DNA of 64,000 nt from Promethearchaeota archaeon (GTDB taxonomy: Archaea; Asgardarchaeota; Lokiarchaeia; Sigyniarchaeales; SOKP01). This document shows positions 27,069 through 37,700 of the stretch, in pieces. Numbering within the stretch: the first letter of the stretch is position 1; each line of letters starts with the position of its first letter. Under the pieces are notes generated by a model. It was not told the DNA's origin. It saw nothing but the letters and a program-made list of their open reading frames with translations, and made no database searches. The stretch covers positions 1-64,000 of the forward strand of contig JAEOTZ010000058.1 in NCBI GenBank assembly GCA_016839585.1, read 5' to 3'. Both the position numbers and the translations under genes were made by a program.

Positions 27069-29030
27069 ATGCAAACAATGCTTTCCGAAGAAACTATATC
27101 GATTCGTGGAATCTCGTTAAATAAGTTATTTTGCGTCTCTACCGATGAGTTTTTGAGACCATTTGAGGATGTAATTGATCCTGATATCAATAAGGGGATG
27201 TATCTGGATTTTGAAATCTGTGATAGGTATCATCAACACAAAATAAGTCCTATTTTAAGATTAGCTCGTCCAGAAGATGCGCAAGATATTGTAGAAATTT
27301 ACAAGGAATTGTATGATGGTACCTATCCTTATAAAGAGATGGAAGATGAGGAAGAAGTGAAAAAAATGATAAGAGATCCCAATATTCAATGGATTATCTA
27401 CCAAGATCCTTCATTTAACGTAGCGGGTTGTATTACTTTTGTCTTAGATTTTGAGAATAAGAGAGGATATATTCGAGGATTCATGTTAAAGAAGGAGTAT
27501 CAAGGATACATTGACATAACAAAGGCGATGATTGGGTCTATGATTGGGATGTGTCATAAATTTAGGGATGCGATCTTTACTTGGTATGTGGAAAATAGAA
27601 CTGCTCATGCAAAATCTCAATATTCAATGAGAGTGTGTGGGATTGCTCCAATTGGGTTCTATCCTAATAAGGATATTTTTTTAGGTGACGTAGAATCTGA
27701 CATAATGCAAATTCTGTATGATGAACGGGTGTTAAAAGTATATAGAAGCAAAGAGATCCCTCAAATTTTACCTGAAGTTAAGAACTGCTTTTCATATTCT
27801 GATGAACGGTATAATTTAGGAGAATATAAAATTGATGAACCTTGTATCGAGTTTGATTTTAAAAAATTGATGGCCCTCAAAGAAAGGTTCGTTAAAAAAG
27901 TTATAAAAGAGAGGTTTGGCTATGAGACAATTTCTTTTTCCTTTATTGGATCCACTTCCTTTTTTAAATTCTTATATACTCCAAGTGTTAAAAATTTCGA
28001 GAAAACAGAGTATAAAGTCAGAAATTTAGAAGAATTATATGTATTTGTCCAAGAATTTATGAAAGGCAAAAAAGAACTCAATGTGCGCTATTGCGAGGTC
28101 TTTTTATCAGCATATAATCCTTCTCATCAGAAGATCTTTAGGGATGCAGGATTTTCTCCCAGAGGTTATATCCCAAGCTGGAAGTATAATCATAAAATAG
28201 GTGTGTTTGAAGACCAAATTCTGTTTAATTATTTTGAAGGTCACATAACTAGTAAAATGCAGTTAATTCAAGAAGCATGGGAGCTTTTTAAGACCATAGA
28301 TGCTAGACCAAATAGAAAAGTACATGAAAGAAAAAATGATTATCTAATCTATTTCGAAAGTAAAAGGCTTGAGCCCCCTAAAATGACTACCACTGAAAAT
28401 GTACTTTCTCCAAAAATAATAAGTCTAATCCTATTAGGTGGGCTCTGCGCGTATTTACTTCTATTATTTAGTAGTATTATGATAGCCTCTTTTTCACATA
28501 AATCCCAATTTAATCTGATGACTCATACGATTAGTGCCTTAGGATCGAAAACCATCACTCCCTTACCATTTCTATTTGATACAGCCTGTATAATCGGAGG
28601 ATTAACGACCATCCTTCTTAATGATAAATCATTTAAGCAGTTAATGTCTAATTCTTCCATTGATTTCAAGAAATCTCATACAAACTTTAAAATCGTAAGA
28701 TTTAGATTACTTTTTGGTATGGTTGGAAATGTGGGATATATCTTAGTGGGAATTTTTAGCTCAGATAGGGCAGGACCTTCTGGACTTATTCATGGATGCT
28801 TTGCTGCGATGGCATTTAGCGGATTTATTCTATCTATTTTCTTATTTAGTCTCAGCATCATGTTTTTTCAAGGGACAGCCCAGAATCGATGCTGGATATT
28901 CGGTTTAATTGCTCCATTATTTGCCTTTTTACTCTATTGTGTCCTTATATACCCTATAGTAGAGTGGATTCTGTTGTTTACCATCCTTATCTCATTAATT
29001 CCGCAATTTTTTTGGAGTATAATTCATTAG
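27069..29030 (+). CDS. GNAT acetyltransferase fused to DUF998 membrane domain
   Basis: A 653-residue protein. Residues about 60-200 form a GNAT N-acetyltransferase domain (LRLARPEDAQDIVEIYKELY, then GCITFVLD and GYIRGFMLKKEYQG). A second, divergent GNAT-like half runs from about 260 to 400 (FLSAYNPSHQKIFRDAGFSP). From about 440 the protein is a six-helix membrane domain with THTISALGS followed by FLFDTACIIGG, the signature layout of DUF998. The substrate is unknown; a membrane-linked acyl acceptor is plausible. It is transcribed alone and converges with the 29918 gene. Confidence 0.75.
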   Translation: MQTMLSEETISIRGISLNKLFCVSTDEFLRPFEDVIDPDINKGMYLDFEICDRYHQHKISPILRLARPEDAQDIVEIYKELYDGTYPYKEMEDEEEVKKMIRDPNIQWIIYQDPSFNVAGCITFVLDFENKRGYIRGFMLKKEYQGYIDITKAMIGSMIGMCHKFRDAIFTWYVENRTAHAKSQYSMRVCGIAPIGFYPNKDIFLGDVESDIMQILYDERVLKVYRSKEIPQILPEVKNCFSYSDERYNLGEYKIDEPCIEFDFKKLMALKERFVKKVIKERFGYETISFSFIGSTSFFKFLYTPSVKNFEKTEYKVRNLEELYVFVQEFMKGKKELNVRYCEVFLSAYNPSHQKIFRDAGFSPRGYIPSWKYNHKIGVFEDQILFNYFEGHITSKMQLIQEAWELFKTIDARPNRKVHERKNDYLIYFESKRLEPPKMTTTENVLSPKIISLILLGGLCAYLLLLFSSIMIASFSHKSQFNLMTHTISALGSKTITPLPFLFDTACIIGGLTTILLNDKSFKQLMSNSSIDFKKSHTNFKIVRFRLLFGMVGNVGYILVGIFSSDRAGPSGLIHGCFAAMAFSGFILSIFLFSLSIMFFQGTAQNRCWIFGLIAPLFAFLLYCVLIYPIVEWILLFTILISLIPQFFWSIIH

Positions 29031-29105
29031 GAAGTAAGTAAATGTAAAAAGAAGGTTAATAATAATTTTTTTTCAAGACATTTAAACGAGAATCCTCATA
29101 CGTCT

Positions 29106-29918
29106 TTACTTCTTATATAGCCCAAAGAAAATTATTAGGAAAACAAAGATGTCAACTAATTCAGTTATTATGATATAACTTGCTTCTTCCCCTAAAATAT
29201 TTTGCATGACCGGTCGAAAAATGCTAGAAAATAAGTATAAAAGAAAACCAAGGGTTAATATACCTGGTTTTACTACTGTAAGACGGTTTAATCTATAAGC
29301 TAAGTAAAAAATATATACAATTCCTATTAGTGAAGGGATGACAATACTAGGTAAGAGCATACCCATAGTTGTGATGTTTGGAGCCATAATTACTACAAAT
29401 GACTCAATACCAACAACAATTAATATAATGCTCATTCTTAATTTATTCATGTATTTTTTATCTTTTAATTTTTGAAATCGATCTTCCAGCCTAAAAAAGA
29501 TTATTTCGAGACCGAGATAAATTAAGGGTGCTACTTCGAAAATAATTATGAAAAAACGGAATTTTAGAAATAGTAAAACTACAGAGTCATTGAATGTATA
29601 GAATGTAAGATCCCAAAGTAAATCAATTGCCTTACCAAAGGTAAGGATAAGAAAAAATAGAGCTAATAAAAATGGAATGTCGGATAAATATTGGGCTTCT
29701 TGTTTAAACCATTTATGAAATAAATAATAAGCAGTTATAGAAAGGATTATTATTCTGATGGATATAATCAAAACGACTTCGAAGGCGCCTTCATAATCTT
29801 CAAAAGTCTGAATTATTAGTGAAAAATTGAGGTAATATAAAATAACAATCCCAGCAATGGCTAAAATAAGACATATGAAAAGCGATAATTTGTAACGTCC
29901 TTTTTTTGATAATTCCAT
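29106..29918 (-). CDS. Multi-pass membrane protein, unknown
   Basis: A 270-residue protein with seven or eight predicted membrane helices, short loops and no soluble domain. The helices contain scattered charged residues (for example WDLTFY and FRFFIIIFE). This arrangement is reminiscent of 7TM sensor modules that precede histidine kinases in archaea, but no signalling domain follows. It is transcribed alone; a minus-strand TTTAAAAAG at about 29938-29946 may be its promoter. Confidence 0.6.
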   Translation of the reverse strand: MELSKKGRYKLSLFICLILAIAGIVILYYLNFSLIIQTFEDYEGAFEVVLIISIRIIILSITAYYLFHKWFKQEAQYLSDIPFLLALFFLILTFGKAIDLLWDLTFYTFNDSVVLLFLKFRFFIIIFEVAPLIYLGLEIIFFRLEDRFQKLKDKKYMNKLRMSIILIVVGIESFVVIMAPNITTMGMLLPSIVIPSLIGIVYIFYLAYRLNRLTVVKPGILTLGFLLYLFSSIFRPVMQNILGEEASYIIITELVDIFVFLIIFFGLYKK

Positions 29919-30009
29919 ACATTTTTATATACTTTTATCTTTTTAAATTGAACTGAAAAAAATTATTAATCAAATTTACAACTGTAGAAGAAAAATATAA
30001 AAAAAAAAA

Positions 30010-31173
30010 TTAAGAAATAACGTGTTGAATTGACTTTCTTCTTTTCTTTCGAAACATATCCTTGTTTAATTCAATTTGTTCTCTATTCGCATCCTGTTCT
30101 AATTGAGTATGAATTTGTTCTAATAATACTTCTTGAGAAACACCGATTTTCTCTAAGAATTGAGTCACTTCCTTTTCTTTGAATTTATTTTCCAGAATTA
30201 AAGGAGCAGCAATCTTTAAGGTTCGAAGCCACTTTTTTCTGGATTCAGTTTCTTGGCGTACTAATTCGGCATATTGGTATGCATAAAGAATCCCACCATA
30301 GCGATTAAAATCATAAAAGGTTGCCGCATGTACCACATTACAATTGGTTAACAGGGGATCAGCATGTCCTTTTTTAATATAATTTTTTGATTCGACAAGA
30401 TTTATAATATCTTCTTCTCTATAAGGAATTACATGATAAGGAAGGAGTATTCGTGGTATTTTACCACTACTAATTTCTTCTTCTGTTAAATACCATCTTC
30501 TATCGCTCTCCTTAAAGGGTTCTCGAGTAATAATTTCTGGCTTCCAATGGTGAATGACTTCTTCTTGAGGCATTTTATAGAAGTATCTAAAAATTTGGTC
30601 AGGAGAATAGCCAAACAGTACATAAGGAATCTTATATTTCATCGCTTCCTTTACCACAATGCTGTGAATTAAATCAGAACAGTAATCGCAGATATATCGT
30701 GCCAATAACGTCTCATTGGAAAAATGATTTAGAAAATGATATTTATAGAGTTTTATAAAGGTACTTGCCGCATTTTCGATTAAAACATGATCCACCTGAA
30801 TTTGCTGTAATGTGTCTTTTATATTTTCTTTTGCAATATCTGTCATAAAGCCTGTATCAGAAGTTACTGCTAATGGTGTCAATCCGAGATTGTTAACCAA
30901 ATGATCCAAAAGTGCCGTAGAATCCTTTCCTCCAGAATAACCAAGCACACAATCATACTTTACCTTTTCATGATTCTTTTTCATATCAGCTACAACCATA
31001 TTCCAATCAGAAAGAGAATTTTCCCTTCTCTTTTCATCAATAATTGTACGTGACCAGTTGTTATTCTTATGATTAGGATCAGCACAGAAGTCGCATACCC
31101 CATCCAAATTTAGTTGTACACCTAAAAATCCATCCGGTAATATACATTTTCTACAAATTTGTTTTTCTATCAT
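30010..31173 (-). CDS. PP-loop ATP pyrophosphatase, sugar-amidotransferase-like
   Basis: A 387-residue N-type ATP pyrophosphatase. The N-terminus holds a zinc-binding pair (CRKCILPDGF and CDFCAD, residues 5-33), then the PP-loop SGGKDST (about 79-85), a DTGF segment and a second Cys pair (CDYCSD). This order is typical of WbpG-like N-acetyl sugar amidotransferases, and also resembles tRNA thiolases such as TtuA. The enzyme would adenylate its substrate before amination or thiolation. The frame is open further upstream, but the ATG at 31173 starts exactly before the zinc site and fits the TATA box at 31233-31240. Confidence 0.75.
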   Translation of the reverse strand: MIEKQICRKCILPDGFLGVQLNLDGVCDFCADPNHKNNNWSRTIIDEKRRENSLSDWNMVVADMKKNHEKVKYDCVLGYSGGKDSTALLDHLVNNLGLTPLAVTSDTGFMTDIAKENIKDTLQQIQVDHVLIENAASTFIKLYKYHFLNHFSNETLLARYICDYCSDLIHSIVVKEAMKYKIPYVLFGYSPDQIFRYFYKMPQEEVIHHWKPEIITREPFKESDRRWYLTEEEISSGKIPRILLPYHVIPYREEDIINLVESKNYIKKGHADPLLTNCNVVHAATFYDFNRYGGILYAYQYAELVRQETESRKKWLRTLKIAAPLILENKFKEKEVTQFLEKIGVSQEVLLEQIHTQLEQDANREQIELNKDMFRKKRRKSIQHVIS

Positions 31174-31232
31174 AATTATTGCCTTTTTTTTAACAATTTT
31201 TACAAAGGTTACAACAAAATTCTGATGATTAG

Positions 31233-31284
31233 TTATAAAGAAAAAAATAGATGATTGCCTTCCTTCTACTTTTTCCTTTAAATA
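31233..31284. promoter_or_regulatory. Divergent promoters of PP-loop and GNAT genes
   Basis: The minus-strand CTTTATAA at 31233-31240 serves the 31173 gene. The plus-strand TTTAAATA at 31277-31284, preceded by a T/C tract, serves the 31331 gene. The latter predicts a transcript start near 31306, with a 25-nt leader carrying GAGGTGA. Confidence 0.55.
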
Positions 31285-31330
31285 GAAATGAAAAAATAAT
31301 TTTCTTAATAAAAAAAGAGGTGAGTTACTC

Positions 31331-32521
31331 ATCGTTCAAGTATTACAAAAAATTGATAAAGAAGTCATAAAAGTATATGAGACAGAAGATATCCAAGAAA
31401 TTAAAAAAATTCTTGAAACGTTACTTTATGTTCCTAATGATAAGATAAAGCCACAGATTATAGCTACATTAATTGATTATTTATCCGAAAGATTTTCCGA
31501 TATATCTTACAAAATAAAAGTTTTTGTCGCCTATCGAGATACGGAACCTTGTGGCTTTGTTCTTTCTGATCTAAATCCTGAGTATAAGAGTTATAGCAGA
31601 AGATGTGGAACATTTGGATGGTTACTCGCTGAAAGTAGAGAAGTTTGCAGAATTCTCCTGAAAAATTGTGAAATATTTGCGAAAGAAAATAAAATCAGAA
31701 GAATTCGAGGTCCTATTAATTTTCCTAAAAATGCCATGGGCTATGGACTACAAACCCAAGGATTTGACCAATCATTGCTTTATGGAGTAGCATTCAATGA
31801 TCCACAATCTCACTTATATGAGCTTTTGTCTAGCGTAGGCTATGAGGTTGAGTCAGAATATACCTGTGTAAAAGTGATGGAAGAATCGTGGAAGAAAGGA
31901 AATTCTTTAGCTCGGAATCTAAAATTGTGTTGCCTAACGTTAGATGAGTTAATGGAAAAAGTAGATGATATTGTGGAACTTGCCCGTGATTCTTTTAGCA
32001 CCTTACTTCCCGACACTTCCGGTGGGGGAAGAGAAAATGTGTTGGAACTCATTGATTTAGCTATTAGCGTACCAAAACCTTATTTTCACCATAAAATTTG
32101 TTATGATCCCTACAAACATTATAGCCATATTCCAGAATTCATTGAAGCATGGAAAGAAGCAGATCTGGAAAATATGATTACCGTATTTCCTATGGCTCTC
32201 GAAAGAAAGACAAATAGACTTGTTGGAATGTTAATCGGAGTCCTTGATTATTACCAGTATTGGAATGGCAATTATATATCTCGAGTAAATGTTCATACTG
32301 CTATGGTACGAAAAGGATATAATGGAATGGGGATCTTTTCTTCCTTAAACAATTTTGGACAGGCAACCAATAGGTCTATGTGGGGGCTAACATATTATGA
32401 AGGAACGGCAATTTGGTCTAAAAATTCGAAGGGTGTCAATAATGATAAGGCCATAAGTTCAATATTCCCTCACTGTAAGCCAATTAGAAGGCATGTGGTA
32501 TTTGAAAAACGCCTTAAGTAA
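31331..32521 (+). CDS. GNAT-superfamily protein with probable ATC start
   Basis: A 396-codon frame. The first canonical start is an ATG at 31736, yet 135 codons of clear coding sequence precede it, including EVIKVYETEDIQEIKKILE, a VFVAYRDTEPCGFVLSD strand pair and RGPINFP, the substrate-loop style of a GNAT-like fold. The C-terminal half repeats the fold (RLVGMLIGVLDYYQYW). The frame opens after a TGA at 31289-31291 and contains no ATG, GTG or TTG up to 31736. ATC at 31331 lies seven bases after GGTGA and 25 nt after the predicted transcript start, so it is the best start. Confidence 0.7.
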   Translation: MVQVLQKIDKEVIKVYETEDIQEIKKILETLLYVPNDKIKPQIIATLIDYLSERFSDISYKIKVFVAYRDTEPCGFVLSDLNPEYKSYSRRCGTFGWLLAESREVCRILLKNCEIFAKENKIRRIRGPINFPKNAMGYGLQTQGFDQSLLYGVAFNDPQSHLYELLSSVGYEVESEYTCVKVMEESWKKGNSLARNLKLCCLTLDELMEKVDDIVELARDSFSTLLPDTSGGGRENVLELIDLAISVPKPYFHHKICYDPYKHYSHIPEFIEAWKEADLENMITVFPMALERKTNRLVGMLIGVLDYYQYWNGNYISRVNVHTAMVRKGYNGMGIFSSLNNFGQATNRSMWGLTYYEGTAIWSKNSKGVNNDKAISSIFPHCKPIRRHVVFEKRLK

Positions 32522-32592
32522 ATTATTCTTTAAGAAGAAAAATAAAATTTATTTTTATAAAATTTAAAATAATCTCATTTTTTCTCTTTTTC

Positions 32593-32600
32593 TTTAAATA
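32593..32600 (+). promoter_or_regulatory. TATA box of the 32660 gene pair
   Basis: TTTAAATA directly after TTTTTC, about 63 nt before the ATG at 32660. A short AAT repeat follows at 32612-32630. Confidence 0.55.
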
Positions 32601-32659
32601 TGCTGAATTGAAAATAATAATAATAATAATTCTAATTACAGATTTAAATTTGACATTTT

Positions 32660-32812
32660 ATGACCGAAAGCAGGCATATTGAATATGATATCCCTTGGAA
32701 ATGGAGTGAAGAACAAATAAAAGAGAAAATAAGAAAAAACAAGGTTGTTAACAAAATTCGAAACGATCTACTGAAAACAAGATTAGTGAAAAATGATGGC
32801 AGGATTAGATAG
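32660..32812 (+). CDS. Very small basic protein
   Basis: A 50-residue protein: MTESRHIEYDIPWKWSEEQ, then a strongly basic helix. It is supported by a well-placed promoter and by a 20-base overlap with the following gene, which suggests coupled translation. No family is recognised. It shares a KWSE motif with the small protein at 33662. Confidence 0.45.
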   Translation: MTESRHIEYDIPWKWSEEQIKEKIRKNKVVNKIRNDLLKTRLVKNDGRIR

Positions 32813-33197
32813 AATGTATGATGCTCAGGCAGATATTCAAGGCTATATCGAAAAAAGTATTAGAGAACTATTAGAAGAGGATATGAATGAATTACAAGAT
32901 CCTAATTGGGTGCAAGCAGCAACACTTTTTGGGCATGTGGTTATCCCATGTGAGTCGTATATAAGGGATTATTGGTATGATTTAGCAAAAGATATTGTAA
33001 AGAAAGCAGAACAGCATGATAATCGAGTTGTGTATCAAGATATTTCTCCTAGGTTGTATAATCAAGAAGTAATCGATTCTCATTCCGTCGATGTGAACAA
33101 TTTACCTGATGGTGCTAATGTGGTGGAGTATGGGAATCTCATTGAAAAGATCAAGAAATGGATGACCAATTTTAAAAAGACTATGGCTCAATTTTAA
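32793..33197 (+). CDS. Unknown soluble helical protein
   Basis: A 134-residue acidic protein starting MMAGLDRMYDAQADIQ. It has amphipathic helices and a middle segment, FGHVVIPCESYIRDYWYDLA. No domain is recognised. It overlaps the preceding 50-residue gene and probably shares its transcript. Confidence 0.5.
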   Translation: MMAGLDRMYDAQADIQGYIEKSIRELLEEDMNELQDPNWVQAATLFGHVVIPCESYIRDYWYDLAKDIVKKAEQHDNRVVYQDISPRLYNQEVIDSHSVDVNNLPDGANVVEYGNLIEKIKKWMTNFKKTMAQF

Positions 33198-33219
33198 AAC
33201 TTTTTAAAAAGGTAACAAT

Positions 33220-33468
33220 TTATTTTATATGTCGAATCAAGAATTCTTCAAGTTCCTTTATTAAATCATCTTTACATTGAGGATTCGACCAATCCCCTTT
33301 ATTAAATAGATCCTCCTCTGTTGCTTTACGTTGTAATCCTAATTTGGCAATTACATAATAAACATGGCGATAAAAATCGCTAAATTCGTCCTCAGAACAG
33401 ATCTCATCTAAAGCTAACTGGAACAATAGCTTTCTTGCTTGCTCAATTTTTTTATTCTCTGCATTCAT
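33220..33468 (-). CDS. Small helical protein, unknown
   Basis: An 82-residue acidic protein predicted all-helical (ARKLLFQLALDEIC and DDLIKELEEFLIRHI). No family is recognised. It lies tail to tail with the 32793 gene. Confidence 0.45.
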   Translation of the reverse strand: MNAENKKIEQARKLLFQLALDEICSEDEFSDFYRHVYYVIAKLGLQRKATEEDLFNKGDWSNPQCKDDLIKELEEFLIRHIK

Positions 33469-33491
33469 TTATCGTATAAAGAGAATAAAGA

Positions 33492-33659
33492 ATGATTAAA
33501 AACGAAGAGTCTACAGAAATTTTTTATAAAATTCAGATTTATTATCGGAATTTAGCTAAATTTAGCAAAAATATTAAAATGCAAATGATAGCTGTCACAT
33601 CAATTATATTTCGAATTATTGCTTTTTCTTTAACTATCTTTATTCCACTAAGTTATTAA
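33492..33659 (+). CDS. Possible 55-residue membrane peptide
   Basis: MIKNEESTEIFYKIQIYY, then a hydrophobic helix (about residues 32-52). It starts at an ATG 24 bases from the divergent 33468 gene. It is short and its coding bias is weak; it is kept because it precedes a second tiny frame by two bases. Confidence 0.3.
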   Translation: MIKNEESTEIFYKIQIYYRNLAKFSKNIKMQMIAVTSIIFRIIAFSLTIFIPLSY

Positions 33660-33661
33660 AA

Positions 33662-33820
33662 GTGATTTATGATGATGTGGATTTCTTAGATAACTATAAT
33701 CCTTTAAAGAATTTGAAATGGAGCGAAAAAGATAAGAGATGGATGAATCAGAAGTTATTTAATGAGAAATTTGAACCAGTACACCCCCCATTAATCCCTG
33801 AAGAAGCGGACGAGAGTTAA
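33662..33820 (+). CDS. Possible 52-residue protein with KWSE motif
   Basis: A GTG-started frame reading MIYDDVDFLDNYNPLKNLKW, then SEKDKRWMNQ and a proline-rich acidic end. The composition is clearly protein-like. The KWSE motif is shared with the 32660 product, suggesting a small family or the remains of a duplicated locus. Confidence 0.4.
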   Translation: MIYDDVDFLDNYNPLKNLKWSEKDKRWMNQKLFNEKFEPVHPPLIPEEADES

Positions 33821-33909
33821 ATATTATTATGTGATATGTCTAAACAAATCTTTATCTAAGAGATAATATTATTATCTATTTAAAAATTAAATCTATAAGA
33901 TTGATGAAC

Positions 33910-34035
33910 TTATTCACCAGACTTTAATAATTCCTCATATCTTCTTTTTGCTTTTAGATATGCCCTTAAAAAAAGCAATCCTATGAAAGGAAAATAAGGG
34001 TAATTATCGGGATAATCCAGAATGTTCTTTACTTC
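33910..34035 (-). pseudogene. C-terminal fragment of a membrane protein
   Basis: A 41-codon open stretch on the minus strand: LDYPDNYPYFPFIGLLFLRA, then a basic helix KAKRRYEELLKSGE. It has no start codon and follows a TAA. It looks like the last membrane helix and tail of a lost gene. The rest of 33821-34101 shows nothing. Confidence 0.35.
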
Positions 34036-34101
34036 TTATTTTGAACTTATATAATACTTATATAAAATTTTTAAAAAAAAAAATTAAATTTAGATTTTTA
34101 A

Positions 34102-34506
34102 TTATTCTTGAATACTCCGAGATCTTCTGATAAAAATTGCAATAGTAGATACTGCCGCTGCTAACGATATGAATCCTATCAGTAAAATCGGAACCCAATT
34201 AATTTCTGATGGTTTAGAGATTGTAGGTTCTCCAATTGTAAACACATAGTCGTTCTCATCATACCCACTCCCACCAAACCCATCGTCAACAGTCACCCTA
34301 ATTAATACCGTATCGCAAAAGTCTATACCGCTAATATCCCAATCATAATAATTCCCACTAACACTAGTTTCTATCAAACGCCATCCAGTATTGGCAAGAT
34401 TATATGCAATTGTAAACGTAAGATTATCGCCATCAGGATCCAAAGCAGACCATTCGATTCTCAAGGTATTTTCGAAAACTTCATTTCCATTCGGCTTGTA
34501 ATGAGT
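34102..34506 (-). pseudogene. Truncated surface protein: Ig-like domain and membrane anchor
   Basis: The open frame gives a C-terminal piece: FENTLRIEWSALDPDGDNLT at the start of a cadherin/PKD-like Ig domain, a linker and a C-terminal membrane helix (PILLIGFISLAAAVSTIAIF) followed by RRSRS. The frame is open from a TAG at 34509-34507, but there is no signal peptide and the only usable start (TTG at 34464) cuts into the domain. In large archaeal surface proteins this arrangement is the extreme C-terminus, so the rest of the gene appears to be deleted. Confidence 0.55.
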
Positions 34507-34709
34507 CTAGTTTTTTAATTTCATTAGTAAATTCAGTAAAAACTTCAGCAAATGTTATTGATAATCGTATAAAAACTAAATAATCGAATATCTCGAAAAA
34601 GAAATTCAATATATTCTTTAGATTTCAAATGTTCAAATAAAAAGGTGCCCTTTAAATATTCAGGAGAAAAACAAAAAGTAATAGTTTGATCACTATTTTT
34701 CTCTATTTT
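34481..34709 (-). pseudogene. Decayed coding segment in two frames
   Basis: Two overlapping minus-strand frames read like protein. One (34709-34545) contains SDQTITFCFSPEYLKGTFLF and ends at TGA. The other (ending 34481) contains RLSITFAEVFTEFTNE and LDSLQAEWK. A single frameshift near 34580 would join them into one small gene without a start. The segment lies directly beside the truncated surface protein. Confidence 0.35.
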
Positions 34710-34759
34710 TTAAGAGAATATAATGGAAGGATTTTTAGTTGTAGCATACTATTTCTCTC

Positions 34760-37700
34760 ATGCCTTCCATTTTTCTCTCATCATTAAATTTTATAATTTT
34801 TGAACTCTATCGGAGTCATCCTGTGATGCCTCAAATAGTGTTATATAATCCAATTGTATTAAGCGAACAATGGTATAATCAATTACAACCTGATTTAGGT
34901 CATTTAGTTGTACAAGTGCAATGTCCAGAGTGTGCTATCTCATCAGGAATGGGTGCCTATAATATGAGCTATGTGGAGAATCAAGCGGGATATAAGGCAA
35001 AGATTCCTCTGTTCAGTAATGGTTTTGAATATCCAATTAGCCATATATCCATTGATTTTGTAAAGGGTCATCCTCAAGATGGTGTAAGTTATTTTGCTCA
35101 GGATCTTGTTATCAATGAGTCTTATTATTCCATTGATAGTGGTAATCTATATTTCACCATGCCTGTTGAAGAGATTATATCTGAAAAGTATCAATTTTAT
35201 GATGATGTCTTGCATGAAATAAGGATAGGGAGCTATGCTGATTCTAATATTTATTATGATATGCATATCTATTTTGATATTTTTATACCCGACACCACCG
35301 AAGAAACGCATAATTTGGCATTAGCTCAGGCTACCTCTTATGCCATTATGGACTACTTTAATCAATATACCTATGCTGAAATCACGGCTAATATGATTTC
35401 TGAGATTGCCTATACTGAATCAGTTACCTTCTGGTCTACCTTAATTAGTGCCCCCTTAATGTGGTTTGGATCGTGGACTACAAAGGGAACAGAGACTGCC
35501 TTAGGGCAGGCAGGATCGAAGTCAATTGGTGCTGTGATCGCAAAAGGGATGGCGCAGGTAATTACTGCTCCTATTAAGGAAGTATTTGAAGAGATTATTA
35601 AAGATGGCTTCATTGAGGCATTCGCAGAGGGTCTTACTGATATTATGGGCTGGGCTGAAGATGTTGGATTTTGGATATCTTCGATGGCTACTTCTGGTAG
35701 GGAGACGGTGGGATCGTTAGGAAAAATTGCGTTGGGAAAGACTGGTGTAAAAGCTAATTTTAAGAATGCAGTTGCTTTAAGTAGAGCTGTAGCTGCAGGT
35801 GATATGAAGGCAGTGGCTGATATTCAGCAAAAAATTAAGCAAGAGGCACAACAACAACTAGAGCTTGCCCAGCAGAGAGAGCAGGACAAGAGTATGTGGC
35901 AGAAGCTAATAGGATCTAATTTCTTTAAGGGGTTCACAATGATGATGCCAGGCTTGTTTGTTGGAACTTTCGACTTTTTATCATTTGCGGGGCTGAGTAA
36001 TATGCTTGCTGGAGCTATTAATATTGTCCCTAGCGCATATGCACATTATAGGGCAAAGATTCAGGCATATAAGAGTAATAAGATTACAAAGGTTGTGGGG
36101 GATAAGGCACTCTATTCCTATGATATTTTAGTAAAACAGATGAAAAAGCCAGCAGATATCGATGGTGAAGCTCTTAATAATTTATTTAGAGGATTACAAG
36201 AGACGGGTATCATTAATGAACCTGCAATCGATATTTCCGTCCTCTTTAATCCTAATCCAATACAGACTCAGCAGATTGAAATTTTTAGCAAATTTCAAGA
36301 ACTCTCATCAGCTAAAAGTATCCAAGAGAAATTTCAATACAAGAGAGAAGATGAGAAAATGCTAGATGAGGAACAAATTTATAGACCTACTATACATAAG
36401 ACCGAAATTTCTATTGCTGATGAGGAAGGAGTATTCTCTAGTTTTGACAGAGACCTAATAGAATATCTCTATAATGAGTTTTTGTTGCTTGAAGATAGGC
36501 AACCTCAAAAAGCCCCTGATAAGAAGATCTCAAGAATTCCTTTCCCTGTAGATTTACTGAGGGATGCGATTGACATGCTTAGTTCAACATGCTACGATGG
36601 ATTACCAGTTATTGTTGAAAAAGAGCAAGATATTGCTATAAATGATGAGATTTCTAGTAAAATCATCAATAAAATAGAGAGCGGTCTACAAATCAATAAA
36701 CTTGAAAGAATCATTATGGATGTTGGAATCCTCATAGCAGGAGGTTATCAAATTGATGGAAAGGTAAATTCAGAGTCTGATTTCAATGAAAATTCCATTG
36801 AAAAAATTAAGGAAAATCAAGACAAACTGATTGTAGCAAAAGTATTAGGAGTATCAATGTATCCAATATTAAAACCGGGAACAGATGTTCCTATAAAAAC
36901 AATGCCACAAGGCTATAAATACAAAACGGGAGACATCATCGTTTTCAGTAGAGACGGAGTGAATATTATTCATCAAATTATAGATAGTTATGTTTATAAC
37001 GGTAAAATATATTATGTCACAAGTGGTTTAAATCCTGATACAAATCCTTATGTAGATAGTTCAACAATTTCAGAAGAACATATCATTGGGAAGGCTGATA
37101 TCTCTAAAGAAGCATTGGCAGGTATCGATGAACTTGTTAAGCAAGGAAGAGTACATTATATCGGAGCCTTTGGGCTGATTAATTATGGTGATTCAGAGGT
37201 TTATAGATCTGTCTTCGAAGATGGATTCAATAAATTACGTGAGCAAATTGAAACCTTAGATAAATCTTACAAAGAAAAACTATTAAATGAATTCCTAAAA
37301 GAAAATCTATTTGATACTCTTGTAGAATACTCTCAATATAAGGAAAATGAATATAAAGAATATGCTGAAAAAGATGGTGTAATAAAAAGTATCCATAATC
37401 CAACATGGAATAATGATGATAATGCAAAAAGAGTACAACGATTATTATGGGGAATTTTAACTGATTTTCGACATCCACTTACAGGTGAAAAAATAGATAA
37501 TCTTGAGGAATGGTTATCTTTTTCACTTCATCATTGGAGGACATCAGATGGTCAACTAAATAATAAGTATGATTGTAGGTTTTTATCACTTATCCCATTA
37601 CCAAGAGCAGGGGATAAAGGACATTCTCAAATCACTGCTCAAATCAGGATTGATGAGAATAGAGGTCTTTATTGGGAGAATGAAATAAGAAAAGCAATTA

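Noticed and set aside
32605-32635. AAT triplet repeat as a possible CRISPR or satellite array
   Set aside because: It is a short simple-sequence run with no spacers. No CRISPR array was seen anywhere.
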